DNA of 44,059 bases from Gammaproteobacteria bacterium (GTDB taxonomy: Bacteria; Pseudomonadota; Gammaproteobacteria; Nitrosococcales; Methylophagaceae). The translations under genes and the position numbers were made by a program. The DNA is taken from contig JAOUJZ010000014.1 in NCBI GenBank assembly GCA_029882915.1, positions 1-44,059 on the forward strand, written 5' to 3'. The notes under the pieces are model-generated. The model did no database searches and was not told the DNA's origin. It saw only the letters and a list, made by a program, of their open reading frames with translations. Shown piece by piece: positions 25,305 to 37,308 of the stretch. Positions within the stretch are counted from its first letter, which is position 1. The number at the start of each line of letters is the position of its first letter.

Positions 25305-25789
25305 AATTCGCTATTTTCGATCCGATGCAAACCATCACGTGGACAGTGTCTGAGCAAGTCTTCAATGTCGCCCATATCAGGAATGATTAACTCAGGTGCT
25401 ATTTCTGCCAACGGGTAAAGTACAAATGACCGTAATGGTATACCGGGATGAGGGACTTGCAAATGTTTATCATCAAAAATCTGCTCGCCATATAATAACA
25501 GATCCAAATCCAGTGTTCTTTCTCCCCAATGGCGTTGTCGTAGCCGACCTTGTTGCTGCTCAATAGCCTGTAATTGGTCAAGTAAATCATGGGCTGTTAA
25601 TGCAGTATCAAGTTCGGCAACCGCATTAATATAGTCTGGTTGATCTTCTGGTCCCATTGGCGGACTAGAATACAATGATGAGCGTGCTATAAATATAGAT
25701 TGTGGCAAAGATTTCAGGGCATTTATTGCCATTTCTATCTGTGCAGCAGGATCTGCCAGATTACTGCCTAAACCTATAAATACCCGCAT
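25301..25789 (-). CDS. folK: 2-Amino-4-hydroxy-6-hydroxymethyldihydropteridine pyrophosphokinase
   Basis: Transfers pyrophosphate from ATP to the pterin in folate synthesis. At 162 residues it is typical (E. coli 159). Conserved segments are FIGLGSNLADP at the N-terminus, SSLYSSPPMGPEDQPDYINAV, the LRQRHWGERTLDLDLLLYG block with the two magnesium-binding aspartates (DLDLL), and VPHPGIPLRSFVLYPLAEIAP. It overlaps pcnB by one base and the kinase gene by four, so all three are coupled. Confidence 0.96.
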   Translation of the reverse strand: MRVFIGLGSNLADPAAQIEMAINALKSLPQSIFIARSSLYSSPPMGPEDQPDYINAVAELDTALTAHDLLDQLQAIEQQQGRLRQRHWGERTLDLDLLLYGEQIFDDKHLQVPHPGIPLRSFVLYPLAEIAPELIIPDMGDIEDLLRHCPRDGLHRIENSEL

Positions 25790-27177
25790 TACTCACTCTT
25801 ACTGGCAGGCTTTCTGCGTCTTCTGCGACGTGGGCGTTTTTTCTCGGTGGTAGACGCTGACAAAGCCTTCACCATCTGTTGCTGATTATCTTCCGTTTCT
25901 ATCTGGAATGTTGTCCACCAGTCCGCCAATTCTGTTAAGGGTTCCCCCGACTCAGCTCTTAATAACAAGAAGTCATAACCCGCTCTAAATTTGGGATGAG
26001 TCAACGTTCTGAATGCTTTTTTACCAAACCGCTGTGCCAATCTGGGCTGTAATACCCAGATATCCTTAGTCACCATCGTAAATCGTTTGGGGACAGCGAC
26101 ACGTTTGACCTGCTCAGAAATTACTTCCATTGCAGCTCGTTGCAACGCTGGAATAGGTGGAACCTTATCATCCTGATACTCTTGCCATTTTTGACGAACA
26201 GGTTCCCAAAGTAAGGCAGCAAATAAAAAAGCAGGGGTAACAGGCTTGCCTTCATCAATGCGCTTATCTGTATTTTCCAATGCTTTAATTAACAAGGTAC
26301 GCGGAAAACCATCCTGCTCTGTATGTAACAAATCCGCAGTTTGAGGAAACAAGTGATCAAACACACCATAGTGACCCAATAACTCATGAGTCACCGCAGC
26401 ATTACCACTTAAATACAGCTTCAATGTTTCATCAAATAACCGTGCTGATGGGATATCTGCTAACAAATGCGCCAATTCGGGGATCCAACGTTCAGTCTCC
26501 TCATCCAGCAACAAACCCAGCTTACCAATAAAACGAATTGCTCTGAGAATACGAACCGGATCTTCACGATAACGTCTTTCCACATCACCAATCAGGCGAA
26601 CTTTACCCTCTTTCAGATCAGCAAGCCCGCCTGTGTAATCCACTATCGAAAAATCACGAATATTGTAATAAAGGGCATTAATAGTGAAATCACGTCGCCA
26701 GGCATCTTGTTCCAATGTACCAAAAACATTATCTCTGACAATGCGACCTTGATCATCCAGATGCTGATCCTGTTCAGAAGGTGGTGCTCTAAAAGTAGCA
26801 ACCTCAATCACCTCTCGGCCAAACCTGACATGAACCAGCTTGAACCGCCGCCCAATTAAACGGCTGCGCCGGAATAACTGATGAACTTGCTCTGGTGAAG
26901 CATCAGTGGTCACATCAAAGTCTTTAGGTTCATGCCCAAGCAATAAATCACGCACGCAACCACCGACTAAATACGCTTCATAACCTGCATCTTTAAGGCG
27001 ATATAACACCTTCAAAGCATGTGGACTGATCTGTGACCGTGAAATCGTGTGCTGTGGGCGTGGAATAATGACGGGTTCGTCGTGTCCAGTAGTTGTTGAA
27101 CCTTGTGAACGTGGCCTATTTCTTTTAAGACGATTAAAGATAGTATTAAGAGATAACATTGCTGAATATAATACCAC
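25789..27177 (-). CDS. pcnB: Poly(A) polymerase I
   Basis: Adds A tails to RNA 3' ends and so speeds their decay. The nucleotidyltransferase core has VGGCVRDLLLG (71-81) and the catalytic DFDVTT (D86, D88), then FRRSRLIGRRFKLVHV and EDPVRILRAIRFIGKL. The C-terminus ends in an arginine stretch (RPRRRRRRKP), typical of the bacterial poly(A) polymerase rather than CCA-adding enzyme. The start is uncertain: GTG at 27177 gives 462 residues (E. coli 465) but the purine-rich stretch before it is very close; ATG at 27159 is the alternative. It is 21 bases after rnhB. Confidence 0.94.
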   Translation of the reverse strand: MVLYSAMLSLNTIFNRLKRNRPRSQGSTTTGHDEPVIIPRPQHTISRSQISPHALKVLYRLKDAGYEAYLVGGCVRDLLLGHEPKDFDVTTDASPEQVHQLFRRSRLIGRRFKLVHVRFGREVIEVATFRAPPSEQDQHLDDQGRIVRDNVFGTLEQDAWRRDFTINALYYNIRDFSIVDYTGGLADLKEGKVRLIGDVERRYREDPVRILRAIRFIGKLGLLLDEETERWIPELAHLLADIPSARLFDETLKLYLSGNAAVTHELLGHYGVFDHLFPQTADLLHTEQDGFPRTLLIKALENTDKRIDEGKPVTPAFLFAALLWEPVRQKWQEYQDDKVPPIPALQRAAMEVISEQVKRVAVPKRFTMVTKDIWVLQPRLAQRFGKKAFRTLTHPKFRAGYDFLLLRAESGEPLTELADWWTTFQIETEDNQQQMVKALSASTTEKKRPRRRRRRKPASKSE

Positions 27178-27198
27178 GCTTCTTATTTGGTTTATCTA

Positions 27199-27783
27199 TC
27201 ATGCTTTTTTTATGTCCATCGCTATCTGAACAGGCCGAAAGGATCGACGATGAATCGGTGTGATACCGAGCTCTATCAACGCCTGTTGATGCTGTTTTGT
27301 TGGATAACCTTTATGTTGAGCCAGACCATAGCCAGGGTACAATTTGTCCATTTCTAACATTTCTCTGTCTCTAGCCACTTTTGCCAGAATAGACGCGGCT
27401 GCAATAACCGGTTCCGATTGATCGCCTTTGATAATAGTGGTTACAGGGCAATTCAGATTGGGAGCCTGATTGCCATCTACCAGCGCATGAACAGGTTGAA
27501 TGGTCAGGCCTTCCACGGCACGTTTCATTGCCAGTAAGGTTGCCTGCAGGATATTGAGTTGATCAATCTCTTCTGGCTCTGCACGTCCTAATGACCAGGC
27601 AAGAACATTCTGTTTGATAATTGGCTCTAATTGTTCGCGACGTTTTTCAGTCAATTTTTTAGAATCGGCCAGACCTGGAATTGGATTATGCGGATCAAGT
27701 ATCACTGCGGCAGTGACAACCGGACCTGCTAATGGACCTCGTCCAACCTCATCTACGCCAGCTATCCATATCTGGTTAGTCAT
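27199..27783 (-). CDS. rnhB: Ribonuclease HII
   Basis: Removes RNA from RNA-DNA hybrids and initiates removal of single ribonucleotides in DNA. The family signature [17 protein letters not shown] carries catalytic D11 and E12; SILAKVARD is the later conserved segment before the last catalytic aspartate region. It has 194 residues (E. coli 198). Its start overlaps the lpxB end by eight bases, the same pairing lpxB-rnhB seen in E. coli and relatives. Confidence 0.96.
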   Translation of the reverse strand: MTNQIWIAGVDEVGRGPLAGPVVTAAVILDPHNPIPGLADSKKLTEKRREQLEPIIKQNVLAWSLGRAEPEEIDQLNILQATLLAMKRAVEGLTIQPVHALVDGNQAPNLNCPVTTIIKGDQSEPVIAAASILAKVARDREMLEMDKLYPGYGLAQHKGYPTKQHQQALIELGITPIHRRSFRPVQIAMDIKKA

Positions 27784-28927
27784 TGTTAGGTAGCTTTAAC
27801 ATGTTAATAACCTGTTGTGCTGCATTATGTGCCCCTCCAGAGGGTCCAAGCGCTGTTAATACCTGCTGCCGAATTGCTTCAGCATTATCTTTACTTTTGG
27901 GATTGATCAATAACGCCGTCATCTCTGCCTCCAATCGCTCTACACTGACATCATCTTGTAACAATTCGAGTACTAACGCTTTGTCCGTGACAATATTGCA
28001 TAAGCCAACATAGGGAATTTTCACCAGTCGACTTAAAATTCGATACGTCATAGGCGCGACACGATAAATAATAAAATGAGGCACGCCTAGCAGGGCAATT
28101 TCCAGTGTTACAGTGCCTGATGCTGCCACCACCGCATCACAGGCAGATGTCAGTTCATAAAAATCTTTGTCAACAACCCGAATTGGTAATGTGCTTTGTG
28201 CCAGAATAGGCTTAATCACATCAGCATCCAGCCCTGGCGCCATCGGCAACACGACGCTGACATCATAATGGTGTCGGCAAACCTGTTCAGCGGCCTGAAT
28301 CATTATTGGTAATAAGGCTTCGACCTCACTCCGGCGACTGCCCGGAAATAATCCCAAAATACGATGTTGCGGATTTAATCCAAAGTGAGTTTTAGCCTGA
28401 TCGATAGTCAATGTCCGTTTAACCGCATCCACCAGTGGGTGCCCAACACAACTGACTGATACGCCAGCTGATTCATATATCGGCACTTCAAATGGAAACA
28501 GAACTGCCATATGGTCAACAACACGTTTAATCGTTTTCACCCTTCCTGCACGCCATGCCCATACTTTAGGACTGATGTAATACAACACCGGAATACCTAG
28601 CTTCTTAGCTTCCTTAGCCAACTTGAGATTAAAGCCGGGATAATCAACTAATACTAATAAGTCGGGGCGTTCTACCTTTAGTAAATCAACCATATTGTTG
28701 AATATTTTCTTGATATGTCGATAGCGTTTGAGAACTTCAATTAGCCCCATCACTGCCAGTTCAGAAAAGTCAACGTCTATCTCAGCACCTGCAGCACGCA
28801 TATTATCACCGCCAATACCTCGAATAACCGTATCAGGTGCCAGTTTTTTTAATTCTGTAATCATTCTGGCGGCATGAGCATCGCCCGATGCTTCGCCAGT
28901 AATGACTACGATATTTTTGTGGCTCAA
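27776..28927 (-). CDS. lpxB: Lipid-A-disaccharide synthase
   Basis: Glycosyltransferase that joins two acylated glucosamines in lipid A synthesis, acting at the inner face of the inner membrane. At 383 residues it equals relatives (E. coli 382). [16 protein letters not shown] at the N-terminus, [32 protein letters not shown] and the C-terminal [16 protein letters not shown] are family hallmarks. It shows the organism makes LPS. Other lpx genes are not present; it lies instead in a vitamin and RNA gene run, two bases after ribBX. Confidence 0.96.
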   Translation of the reverse strand: MSHKNIVVITGEASGDAHAARMITELKKLAPDTVIRGIGGDNMRAAGAEIDVDFSELAVMGLIEVLKRYRHIKKIFNNMVDLLKVERPDLLVLVDYPGFNLKLAKEAKKLGIPVLYYISPKVWAWRAGRVKTIKRVVDHMAVLFPFEVPIYESAGVSVSCVGHPLVDAVKRTLTIDQAKTHFGLNPQHRILGLFPGSRRSEVEALLPIMIQAAEQVCRHHYDVSVVLPMAPGLDADVIKPILAQSTLPIRVVDKDFYELTSACDAVVAASGTVTLEIALLGVPHFIIYRVAPMTYRILSRLVKIPYVGLCNIVTDKALVLELLQDDVSVERLEAEMTALLINPKSKDNAEAIRQQVLTALGPSGGAHNAAQQVINMLKLPNND

Positions 28928-28929
28928 GG

Positions 28930-30042
28930 TTATCTACCTTCTGCGTAACCAACCAGTTCTAATCCAAAGCCAGACAGCCCTGTTAATTTTGTAGGCGTGC
29001 CCATAACACGCATTTTTTTAACACCTAAATCAGCTAATATCTGAGCACCAACACCGAATGTTCTTAAATCCCAGCTTGTTTTACTAACGCTTTCAGTTTG
29101 CCCTAAATCTTGCTGTTGATAATGGGCGACTTTTGCTGCTAATTGGGCATTTTGTTCCGGTTGACGTAATACCACCAATATCCCTTTACCTGCCTGTTGA
29201 ATTTGATTCATCACAGTATCCAAAGGCCAGTGTGGTGCTTCGCGGGTTGAGCCCAATAAATCTGTCAGGGGATCAGCCATATGAACGCGTACCAAAGTCT
29301 CTTCATCGGGATCAATATCACCAGCGACAAGAGCCATATGAACCTGTCCATTCACAGTATCCTGGAAGCTGTATAGCTGAAAATCACCATGGTCTGTTGG
29401 CATATGACATTGAGCTAGGCGCTGCACTGTCATTTCGTTTTCTAACCGATAACTGATTAAGTCAGCAATCGTTCCAATTTTAAGGCCGTGTGTTTCAGCA
29501 AATTTTTCCAAATCGGGTCTTCGTGCCATGCTGCCATCATCGTTCAGAATTTCCACTATTACTGCTGAAGGATCTTTGCCCGCCAGTTGAGCCAGATCAC
29601 AGCCAGCTTCAGTATGACCCGCTCGCGTCAGCACTCCACCTCGTTGAGCTTTCAAAGGAAAAATATGACCAGGCTGAACCACATCTTCTGGCTTCGCTTC
29701 TGGGTTAGCCGCAGCCAAAATAGTTAATGCCCGATCACCCGCTGAAATCCCGGTGGTCACCCCTTTAGCGGCTTCAATTGATACGGTGAAATTAGTTGAA
29801 TAGGCGGCCTGATTATCGGTCACCATCAATGGCAAGCGTAATTGCTGGCAACGATCTTCAGTTAAGGTTAGACAAATCAATCCACGACCAAAGCGAGCCA
29901 TAAAATTAATCGATTCCGGTGTGGCGCACTCTGCTGCCATCACCAAATCACCTTCATTTTCGCGATCCTCATCATCCATGATGATGACGATTTTACCTTG
30001 GTTAAGGTCGTCAATAATTTCCGCAGTGGTGTTTAATTTCAT
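28930..30042 (-). CDS. ribBX: 3,4-Dihydroxy-2-butanone-4-phosphate synthase with degenerate GTP cyclohydrolase II-like domain
   Basis: The N-terminal half (about 1-200) is a full RibB domain: [13 protein letters not shown] with acidic metal ligands and the [11 protein letters not shown] segment, making the four-carbon precursor of riboflavin from ribulose 5-phosphate. The C-terminal half (about 205-370) has the GTP cyclohydrolase II fold pattern but lacks the zinc site: where active RibA has three cysteines (HSECLTGD ... RCDC), this protein has [12 protein letters not shown] with none. This is the RibBX variant known in Proteobacteria, which should have no cyclohydrolase activity; a separate RibA is expected elsewhere. 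ribE overlaps it by one base. Confidence 0.93.
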   Translation of the reverse strand: MKLNTTAEIIDDLNQGKIVIIMDDEDRENEGDLVMAAECATPESINFMARFGRGLICLTLTEDRCQQLRLPLMVTDNQAAYSTNFTVSIEAAKGVTTGISAGDRALTILAAANPEAKPEDVVQPGHIFPLKAQRGGVLTRAGHTEAGCDLAQLAGKDPSAVIVEILNDDGSMARRPDLEKFAETHGLKIGTIADLISYRLENEMTVQRLAQCHMPTDHGDFQLYSFQDTVNGQVHMALVAGDIDPDEETLVRVHMADPLTDLLGSTREAPHWPLDTVMNQIQQAGKGILVVLRQPEQNAQLAAKVAHYQQQDLGQTESVSKTSWDLRTFGVGAQILADLGVKKMRVMGTPTKLTGLSGFGLELVGYAEGR

Positions 30043-30683
30043 TATTTTAAAAATCCGTGCTGGAGTAATGTCTCGTGTGTAATACCAGTATTTTGTTGCG
30101 GCAGTAATCGCTCCAAATAACGTGCAATTAAATCCACCTCGAGATTAACCTTGGTAGCTACACGATAATTGCTGATGATGGTTTCCTGCATGGTATGTGG
30201 AATGATATTTACTTCAAACCAGTTATCCGCAACATTGTTAACGGTCAGACTAACTCCATCAATACAAACTGAACCTTTTTCGGCAATATAGCGTTCCAAC
30301 CCTGATGGCACTTCAAAACGAAACTGAACCGACCGCGCTGATTCCTGTCGTGATACTACTGTACCAAGACCATCAACATGACCACTAACAAAATGACCAC
30401 CTAAGCGATCGCCAACCGCTAGCGCCTTCTCTAAATTAACTTCTGAACCAGTTTGGACGGAGCCTAAACTGGTTCGATCTAGGCTTTCACGTGACACATC
30501 AAAACCCAGTTTATTATCCCGCATTTCTACCACAGTTAAACAAACACCATTAACAGCGACACTGTCACCCAATTTAACATCCGTCAAATCCAGTTTTTGT
30601 GTATCAATATTAAGACGTAAATCACCACCCTGAGGCTGGATCCTTTCAATCTTTCCTTTCGCTGCAATAATGCCAGTAAACAT
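30042..30683 (-). CDS. ribE: Riboflavin synthase (alpha type)
   Basis: Makes riboflavin by dismutation of two lumazine molecules. At 213 residues (as E. coli RibC) it contains two similar lumazine-binding halves, about 1-95 and 96-200: the N-terminal MFTGIIAAKGKI, VAVNGVCLTV in the first and VCIDGVSLTVNNV in the second, and the GGHFVSGHVDG linker segment. The ATG-overlapping arrangement with ribBX (TAATG) suggests coupling; ribD ends three bases upstream. The lumazine synthase gene ribH is not in the window. Confidence 0.96.
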   Translation of the reverse strand: MFTGIIAAKGKIERIQPQGGDLRLNIDTQKLDLTDVKLGDSVAVNGVCLTVVEMRDNKLGFDVSRESLDRTSLGSVQTGSEVNLEKALAVGDRLGGHFVSGHVDGLGTVVSRQESARSVQFRFEVPSGLERYIAEKGSVCIDGVSLTVNNVADNWFEVNIIPHTMQETIISNYRVATKVNLEVDLIARYLERLLPQQNTGITHETLLQHGFLK

Positions 30684-30686
30684 GGT

Positions 30687-31790
30687 CTATATGTCCTTTG
30701 TATACTCGGGTAAGGCAGTAATACGCCAGTCACGTCCTACCGAACGCATATCTGTAATCTTCAAGTCAATATTCTCTGCCAACGTGTGTAATTCAGGCAA
30801 ATGGAATACTCCTTTTGCCGCATTGCCCATTAATTTTGGCGCCATATAAAACACTAATTCATCAATCAATCCGGCACTTAATAATGCACCATTCAAAACG
30901 GCACCAGCCTCAACCATGACTTCGTTGATCTCACGTTGTGCTAATGCTTTCATCAAGGCATTGAGATCAACCTGATCATCCAGTGCTGGCAAGGTTAACA
31001 CTTCCATTGGTAAATTCGATTGTGAGTCTATTACTGTACTGGCAATCAATAGCTTGTTATCGTTATTAAATACTCTGGCTTGCGCGGGTATTTGTAATTG
31101 ACTATCAACCACTACTCGCAAAGGTTGTCTGATAACATCATTGTCAGGATACCAGTCTCCCTCAGGGCGAACAGTTAAAGCAGGATCATCCATCAATACC
31201 GTACCAATACCCGTTAAAATAGCTGAACTTCTAGCACGTAATTTTTGTACATCTTGTCGAGCATCTGCGCCGGTGATCCATTGGCTTTCTCCAGATGCCA
31301 TTGCCGTTCGGCCATCAAGACTCATAGCAATTTTGCTTCGTACATAAGGTCTGCCAGTACGCATACGCTGACAAAACCCAGGATTCAAGCTTGCTGCTTG
31401 TTGTTCCAATAAACCCACTGTTACCGTAATACCAGCGTCTTTCAACTTGTTAATACCATTGCCACTAACAACAGGATTAGGATCAGCCATAGCAATAAAA
31501 ACACGTTTTACGCCAGCTTGGATCAATGCATCTGCACACGGTGGTGTTCTGCCAAAATGGCTACAGGGTTCCAAGGTGACATAACAATCAGCACCTTTAA
31601 CTTTATCGCCGCCTTGACGTAGTGCGTTTACCTCGGCATGTGCTTGACCAGCTCTTTGATGCCAACCTTCGCCTACCACTTCACCGTCTTTTACAATGAC
31701 ACATCCCACTCGTGGATTGGGATCGGTTGTAAAAAGCCCGCGCTCTGCTAAGTGCAAAGCGCGGGCCATAAAGTGTTCATGCGCAGTCAT
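30687..31790 (-). CDS. ribD: Bifunctional pyrimidine deaminase/reductase RibD
   Basis: Deaminates and then reduces the pyrimidine intermediate of riboflavin synthesis. The N-terminal deaminase has the zinc motif HAEVNAL with catalytic glutamate, and TLEPCSHFGRTPPCADAL with the two cysteines; the C-terminal reductase (about 150-367) starts at RPYVRSKIAMSLDGRTAM and has the GITGADARQDV and VEAGAVLNGALL segments. At 367 residues it equals E. coli RibD. A 50-base gap with no clear promoter separates it from nrdR upstream. Confidence 0.96.
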   Translation of the reverse strand: MTAHEHFMARALHLAERGLFTTDPNPRVGCVIVKDGEVVGEGWHQRAGQAHAEVNALRQGGDKVKGADCYVTLEPCSHFGRTPPCADALIQAGVKRVFIAMADPNPVVSGNGINKLKDAGITVTVGLLEQQAASLNPGFCQRMRTGRPYVRSKIAMSLDGRTAMASGESQWITGADARQDVQKLRARSSAILTGIGTVLMDDPALTVRPEGDWYPDNDVIRQPLRVVVDSQLQIPAQARVFNNDNKLLIASTVIDSQSNLPMEVLTLPALDDQVDLNALMKALAQREINEVMVEAGAVLNGALLSAGLIDELVFYMAPKLMGNAAKGVFHLPELHTLAENIDLKITDMRSVGRDWRITALPEYTKDI

Positions 31791-31840
31791 AATGATAGTG
31801 TTAATTATCGTATTGCATAGATTCAGGTGCGTTAATCCGA

Positions 31841-32332
31841 CTAGGTACCATTATCAGGTTTATCCGAGTCAGCTGAATCTGTACGATTTTCCATTCGCTC
31901 AATCTCTTCACGAAAAGCATTCACGTCTTGAAAACTTCTATATACAGAAGCGAAGCGCACATACGCTACTTCATCCAACTCATGTAATGCCTCCATCACC
32001 CACTCGCCAAGCAAACGACTTTCTACCTCACGCTCTCCCGTCGCAATAAGACGTCGGACAATACCTTTGACAGCGCTGTCGACTGCATCAATACTTACCG
32101 GTCTTTTTTCCAGTGCCTTCAAAAAACCTGAGCGTAACTTGTTTTCATCAAACACTGCTCGAGATTGATCGCTTTTAATCAATCTCGGAACAGTCAGTTC
32201 TGCAGTTTCATAGGTCGTGAATCGCTCATTGCATTCAGCACACATACGGCGCCGACGAATCGCATCACCCTCAGCAGAAAGTCGAGAGTCAATGACCTTG
32301 GAATCATCAGCACCGCAGAATGGACAACGCAT
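31841..32332 (-). CDS. nrdR: Transcriptional repressor NrdR
   Basis: Represses ribonucleotide reductase genes in response to ATP/dATP. The N-terminal zinc ribbon has its four cysteines at C3, C6, C31 and C34, followed by the ATP-cone domain from about 45 to 140 ([21 protein letters not shown]). It is 163 residues against 149 in E. coli, with a longer, acidic C-terminal tail. It stands in the usual place next to ribD and glyA. No NrdR box was noticed in the window, as expected since no nrd genes are present. Confidence 0.96.
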   Translation of the reverse strand: MRCPFCGADDSKVIDSRLSAEGDAIRRRRMCAECNERFTTYETAELTVPRLIKSDQSRAVFDENKLRSGFLKALEKRPVSIDAVDSAVKGIVRRLIATGEREVESRLLGEWVMEALHELDEVAYVRFASVYRSFQDVNAFREEIERMENRTDSADSDKPDNGT

Positions 32333-32352
32333 ATCTTTTTATCCGTTGTGAA

Positions 32353-33606
32353 TTATGAATAGACAGGTAATGTCTGACAGATTGCGACAACTTCCGCTTT
32401 AACACGATTGATAACAGCCTGATCACCACGGCTGTCTATCACATCACACATCCAGTTAGCCAGATCCTTACATTCTTGCTCATTAAATCCACGGGTGGTC
32501 ACAGCTGGTGTACCGACGCGGATACCCGATGTCACAAACGGTGATTGTGGATCATTAGGCACAGCATTTTTATTCACTGTAATATTTGCATCACCCAACC
32601 AGGCATCCACATCCTTACCTGTTAAACCTGCTTCGATAAAGCTAACTAGGAACAGATGATCATCAGTACCTTTTGATACCACGTCGTAACCACGAGCCAT
32701 AAATACCTCAGCCATAATCTGGGCATTTTTCACCACTTGTTGCTGATAGGTTGTAAATTCAGGCAACATCGCTTCTTTGAATGCAACCGCTTTTGCAGCA
32801 ATCACATGCATCAATGGACCACCTTGAAAACCAGGAAACACAGCTGAATTGAGTTTTTTCTCAATTTCCGCATTGGCTTTTGCCAGAATCAGACCGCCAC
32901 GTGGACCACGTAAGGTTTTATGCGTCGTTGTGGTAGTGACATCAGCAATTTGAACCGGGTTAGGATAAATTCCTGCCGCAACCAAACCAGCAACATGTGC
33001 CATATCCACTAACAAATAAGCACCGATTGAATCAGCAATATCGCGGAACCGTTGCCAATCAACAATACGTGAATAGGCTGAAAAACCAGCAACCACCATT
33101 TTAGGTTGATGTTCTTTGGCTAGACGCTCAACTTCATCATAATCAATTTCGCCTGTTTCAGGATTAAGACCATAAGAAATTGAATTATAAATTTTACCGG
33201 ATGCGCTCACTTTAGAACCATGCGTTAAATGGCCACCATGAGCGAGACTCATACCTAAAATGGTATCGCCTGGTTGTAGCAGGGCTAAATAAACAGCGGC
33301 ATTAGCCTGTGAACCTGAATGAGGTTGCACATTAGCATAATCAGCACCAAACAATTCTTTCGCTCGATCCATTGCTAGCTGTTCAGCTTTATCTACGTAC
33401 TCACAACCACCGTAATAACGCTTACCAGGATAGCCTTCAGCATATTTATTTGTTAATGAAGAGCCTTGTGCCTCCATCACACGTGGACTGGTGTAGTTTT
33501 CAGATGCGATTAATTCGATATGATCTTCCTGACGCTGATTTTCAGCTTCTATCGCATTAAACAATTCATCATCAAAACCAGCGATGGTCATGTTTTTCTT
33601 GTACAC
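32353..33606 (-). CDS. glyA: Serine hydroxymethyltransferase
   Basis: PLP enzyme that swaps a one-carbon unit between serine and tetrahydrofolate, giving glycine. It has 417 residues, as in E. coli. The cofactor lysine is K230 in [48 protein letters not shown] is highly conserved (parts cited separately in family alignments). The start is taken as GTG at 33606 because AGGGGA lies just upstream and the resulting MYKKNMTIA matches the homologous N-terminus; the ATG at 33591 would shorten it by five residues. It heads the long run that also makes folate and pantothenate. Confidence 0.97.
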   Translation of the reverse strand: MYKKNMTIAGFDDELFNAIEAENQRQEDHIELIASENYTSPRVMEAQGSSLTNKYAEGYPGKRYYGGCEYVDKAEQLAMDRAKELFGADYANVQPHSGSQANAAVYLALLQPGDTILGMSLAHGGHLTHGSKVSASGKIYNSISYGLNPETGEIDYDEVERLAKEHQPKMVVAGFSAYSRIVDWQRFRDIADSIGAYLLVDMAHVAGLVAAGIYPNPVQIADVTTTTTHKTLRGPRGGLILAKANAEIEKKLNSAVFPGFQGGPLMHVIAAKAVAFKEAMLPEFTTYQQQVVKNAQIMAEVFMARGYDVVSKGTDDHLFLVSFIEAGLTGKDVDAWLGDANITVNKNAVPNDPQSPFVTSGIRVGTPAVTTRGFNEQECKDLANWMCDVIDSRGDQAVINRVKAEVVAICQTLPVYS

Positions 33607-33715
33607 AGTATTCCCCTGTTTCTACTGTAAAATAACGCTATATTCTATATCACTAAGCTGTATGCTTCTATGGCAGAGTTATTTTTTTGTTATTACCTTG
33701 CGGAAATTGTCGATT

Positions 33716-34576
33716 ATGAACATATCTTTATTAGGAATTGGCCTGATGGGTCAGGCATTAGCTAAACATTTACTTGATGAAGGGCAACAATTAACTGTCT
33801 TTAATCGCAGTCCCGAAAAAACAGTCGAATTGCACAACTTAGGCGCAACTGTCGTGCTTACTGCGCAAGATGCCGTCAATAACAGTGACTTTTGCATTCT
33901 GATGTTAAGTGATGCCGAAGCCATTAATACCGTAGTCGACAGTATTGATCCTGACACGTTCAAAGATAAAATTTTCATCCAGATGGGCACTATTTCTCCT
34001 GATGAATCTCGCGCCATTGCCAGACGTATTACTGACTGTCAGGGCAGTTACTTAGAATGTCCGGTATTAGGAAGTTTGCCAGAAGCAACGAGCGGCACAT
34101 TAATTTTAATGGCTGGAGGGAGTTCTGATGATTTTCAAGCTGCATTGCCGTTGCTAAAAATCATTGGTAAAAATCCCCAGCATATTGGCGATATCGGTCA
34201 GGGAGCCACTGTTAAACTGGCGATGAATCAACTGATCGCAGGCCTCACCACTAGTTTTTCATTAAGCCTTGCTCTTGTTGAAAAAGAAGGCATTGAAGTC
34301 GAACAGTTTATGAAAATAGTGCGTGATAGTGCTCTGTATGCCCCAACCTTTGATAAAAAGCTGGAGCGAATGTTACAGCGGGACTATAGCAATCCTAACT
34401 TTCCTACCAAACATCTGGCCAAAGATACCCGATTATTTCTTTCTGTAGCGAAGCAACTAGGTCTGGAAACCTGCGCACTCGAAGGGATCAAGCAATTACT
34501 GGAAAAAACACTTGCTAAAGGACTGGCTGACACAGATTATTCAGCCATTTATGCTGGTATCAACAAAGACCAGTGA
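33716..34576 (+). CDS. NAD(P)-dependent beta-hydroxyacid dehydrogenase family protein
   Basis: A 286-residue oxidoreductase of the 3-hydroxyisobutyrate/6-phosphogluconate dehydrogenase superfamily. The Rossmann motif GIGLMGQALAKHLL is at the N-terminus; ECPVLGSLPEATSGTLILMAGG is the substrate-binding block, and the catalytic lysine is in GATVKLAMNQLIAG. Members reduce glyoxylate, succinic semialdehyde or tartronate semialdehyde, and the substrate here is not clear. The start at 33716 is chosen because it places the Rossmann motif at the N-terminus, with GGAA ten bases upstream; the longer open frame from 33584 overlaps glyA and has no homology. It is divergent from glyA. Confidence 0.9.
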   Translation: MNISLLGIGLMGQALAKHLLDEGQQLTVFNRSPEKTVELHNLGATVVLTAQDAVNNSDFCILMLSDAEAINTVVDSIDPDTFKDKIFIQMGTISPDESRAIARRITDCQGSYLECPVLGSLPEATSGTLILMAGGSSDDFQAALPLLKIIGKNPQHIGDIGQGATVKLAMNQLIAGLTTSFSLSLALVEKEGIEVEQFMKIVRDSALYAPTFDKKLERMLQRDYSNPNFPTKHLAKDTRLFLSVAKQLGLETCALEGIKQLLEKTLAKGLADTDYSAIYAGINKDQ

Positions 34577-34583
34577 TACAGAC

Positions 34584-34607
34584 TAAAACGCCCTCAGGTG
34601 AGGGCGC
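34584..34607 (-). terminator. Rho-independent terminator after purA
   Basis: On the minus strand the stem CGCCCTCA/TGAGGGCG (34599-34606 with 34589-34596) with a very short loop is followed by TTTT. It ends the rho-to-purA run and may also slow transcription from the facing dehydrogenase gene. Confidence 0.78.
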
Positions 34608-34619
34608 TAAAGCAAAACA

Positions 34620-37098
<2,479 letters not shown>

Positions 37099-37102
37099 GT
37101 AA

Positions 37103-37300
37103 TCAATTTACCCAATAAAGTAAAACCAGACCAAAGACCATACTGAATAAACCTATCATTCTCAGTTGTTGATCTTTCATTCCAGCCATTTGTAACAGTG
37201 CACGTCGAAATACAGTTGGATTAAGAAAAGGCATAATACCCTCAATAACCAGCATGAGCGCTGTTGCCACCCACAGACTATGTAACAACATGTCGTTCAC
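37103..37300 (-). CDS. DUF2065 (YjeT-like) small membrane protein
   Basis: A 65-residue protein with two hydrophobic helices (about 8-27 and 46-64) separated by a short basic loop containing FRRALLQMAGMKDQQLRMIG. It matches the DUF2065 family, whose gene regularly sits between hflC and purA. Function is not established. The first codon is GTG at 37300; ATG at 37291 is an alternative. It starts eight bases after hflC and ends four bases before hisZ. Confidence 0.88.
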   Translation of the reverse strand: MNDMLLHSLWVATALMLVIEGIMPFLNPTVFRRALLQMAGMKDQQLRMIGLFSMVFGLVLLYWVN

Positions 37301-37308
37301 TGAATCGT

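Noticed and set aside
33584-33715. N-terminal 44-codon extension of the dehydrogenase gene
   Set aside because: It overlaps the glyA start region, has a hydrophobic low-complexity translation, and the Rossmann motif begins right at the ATG at 33716.
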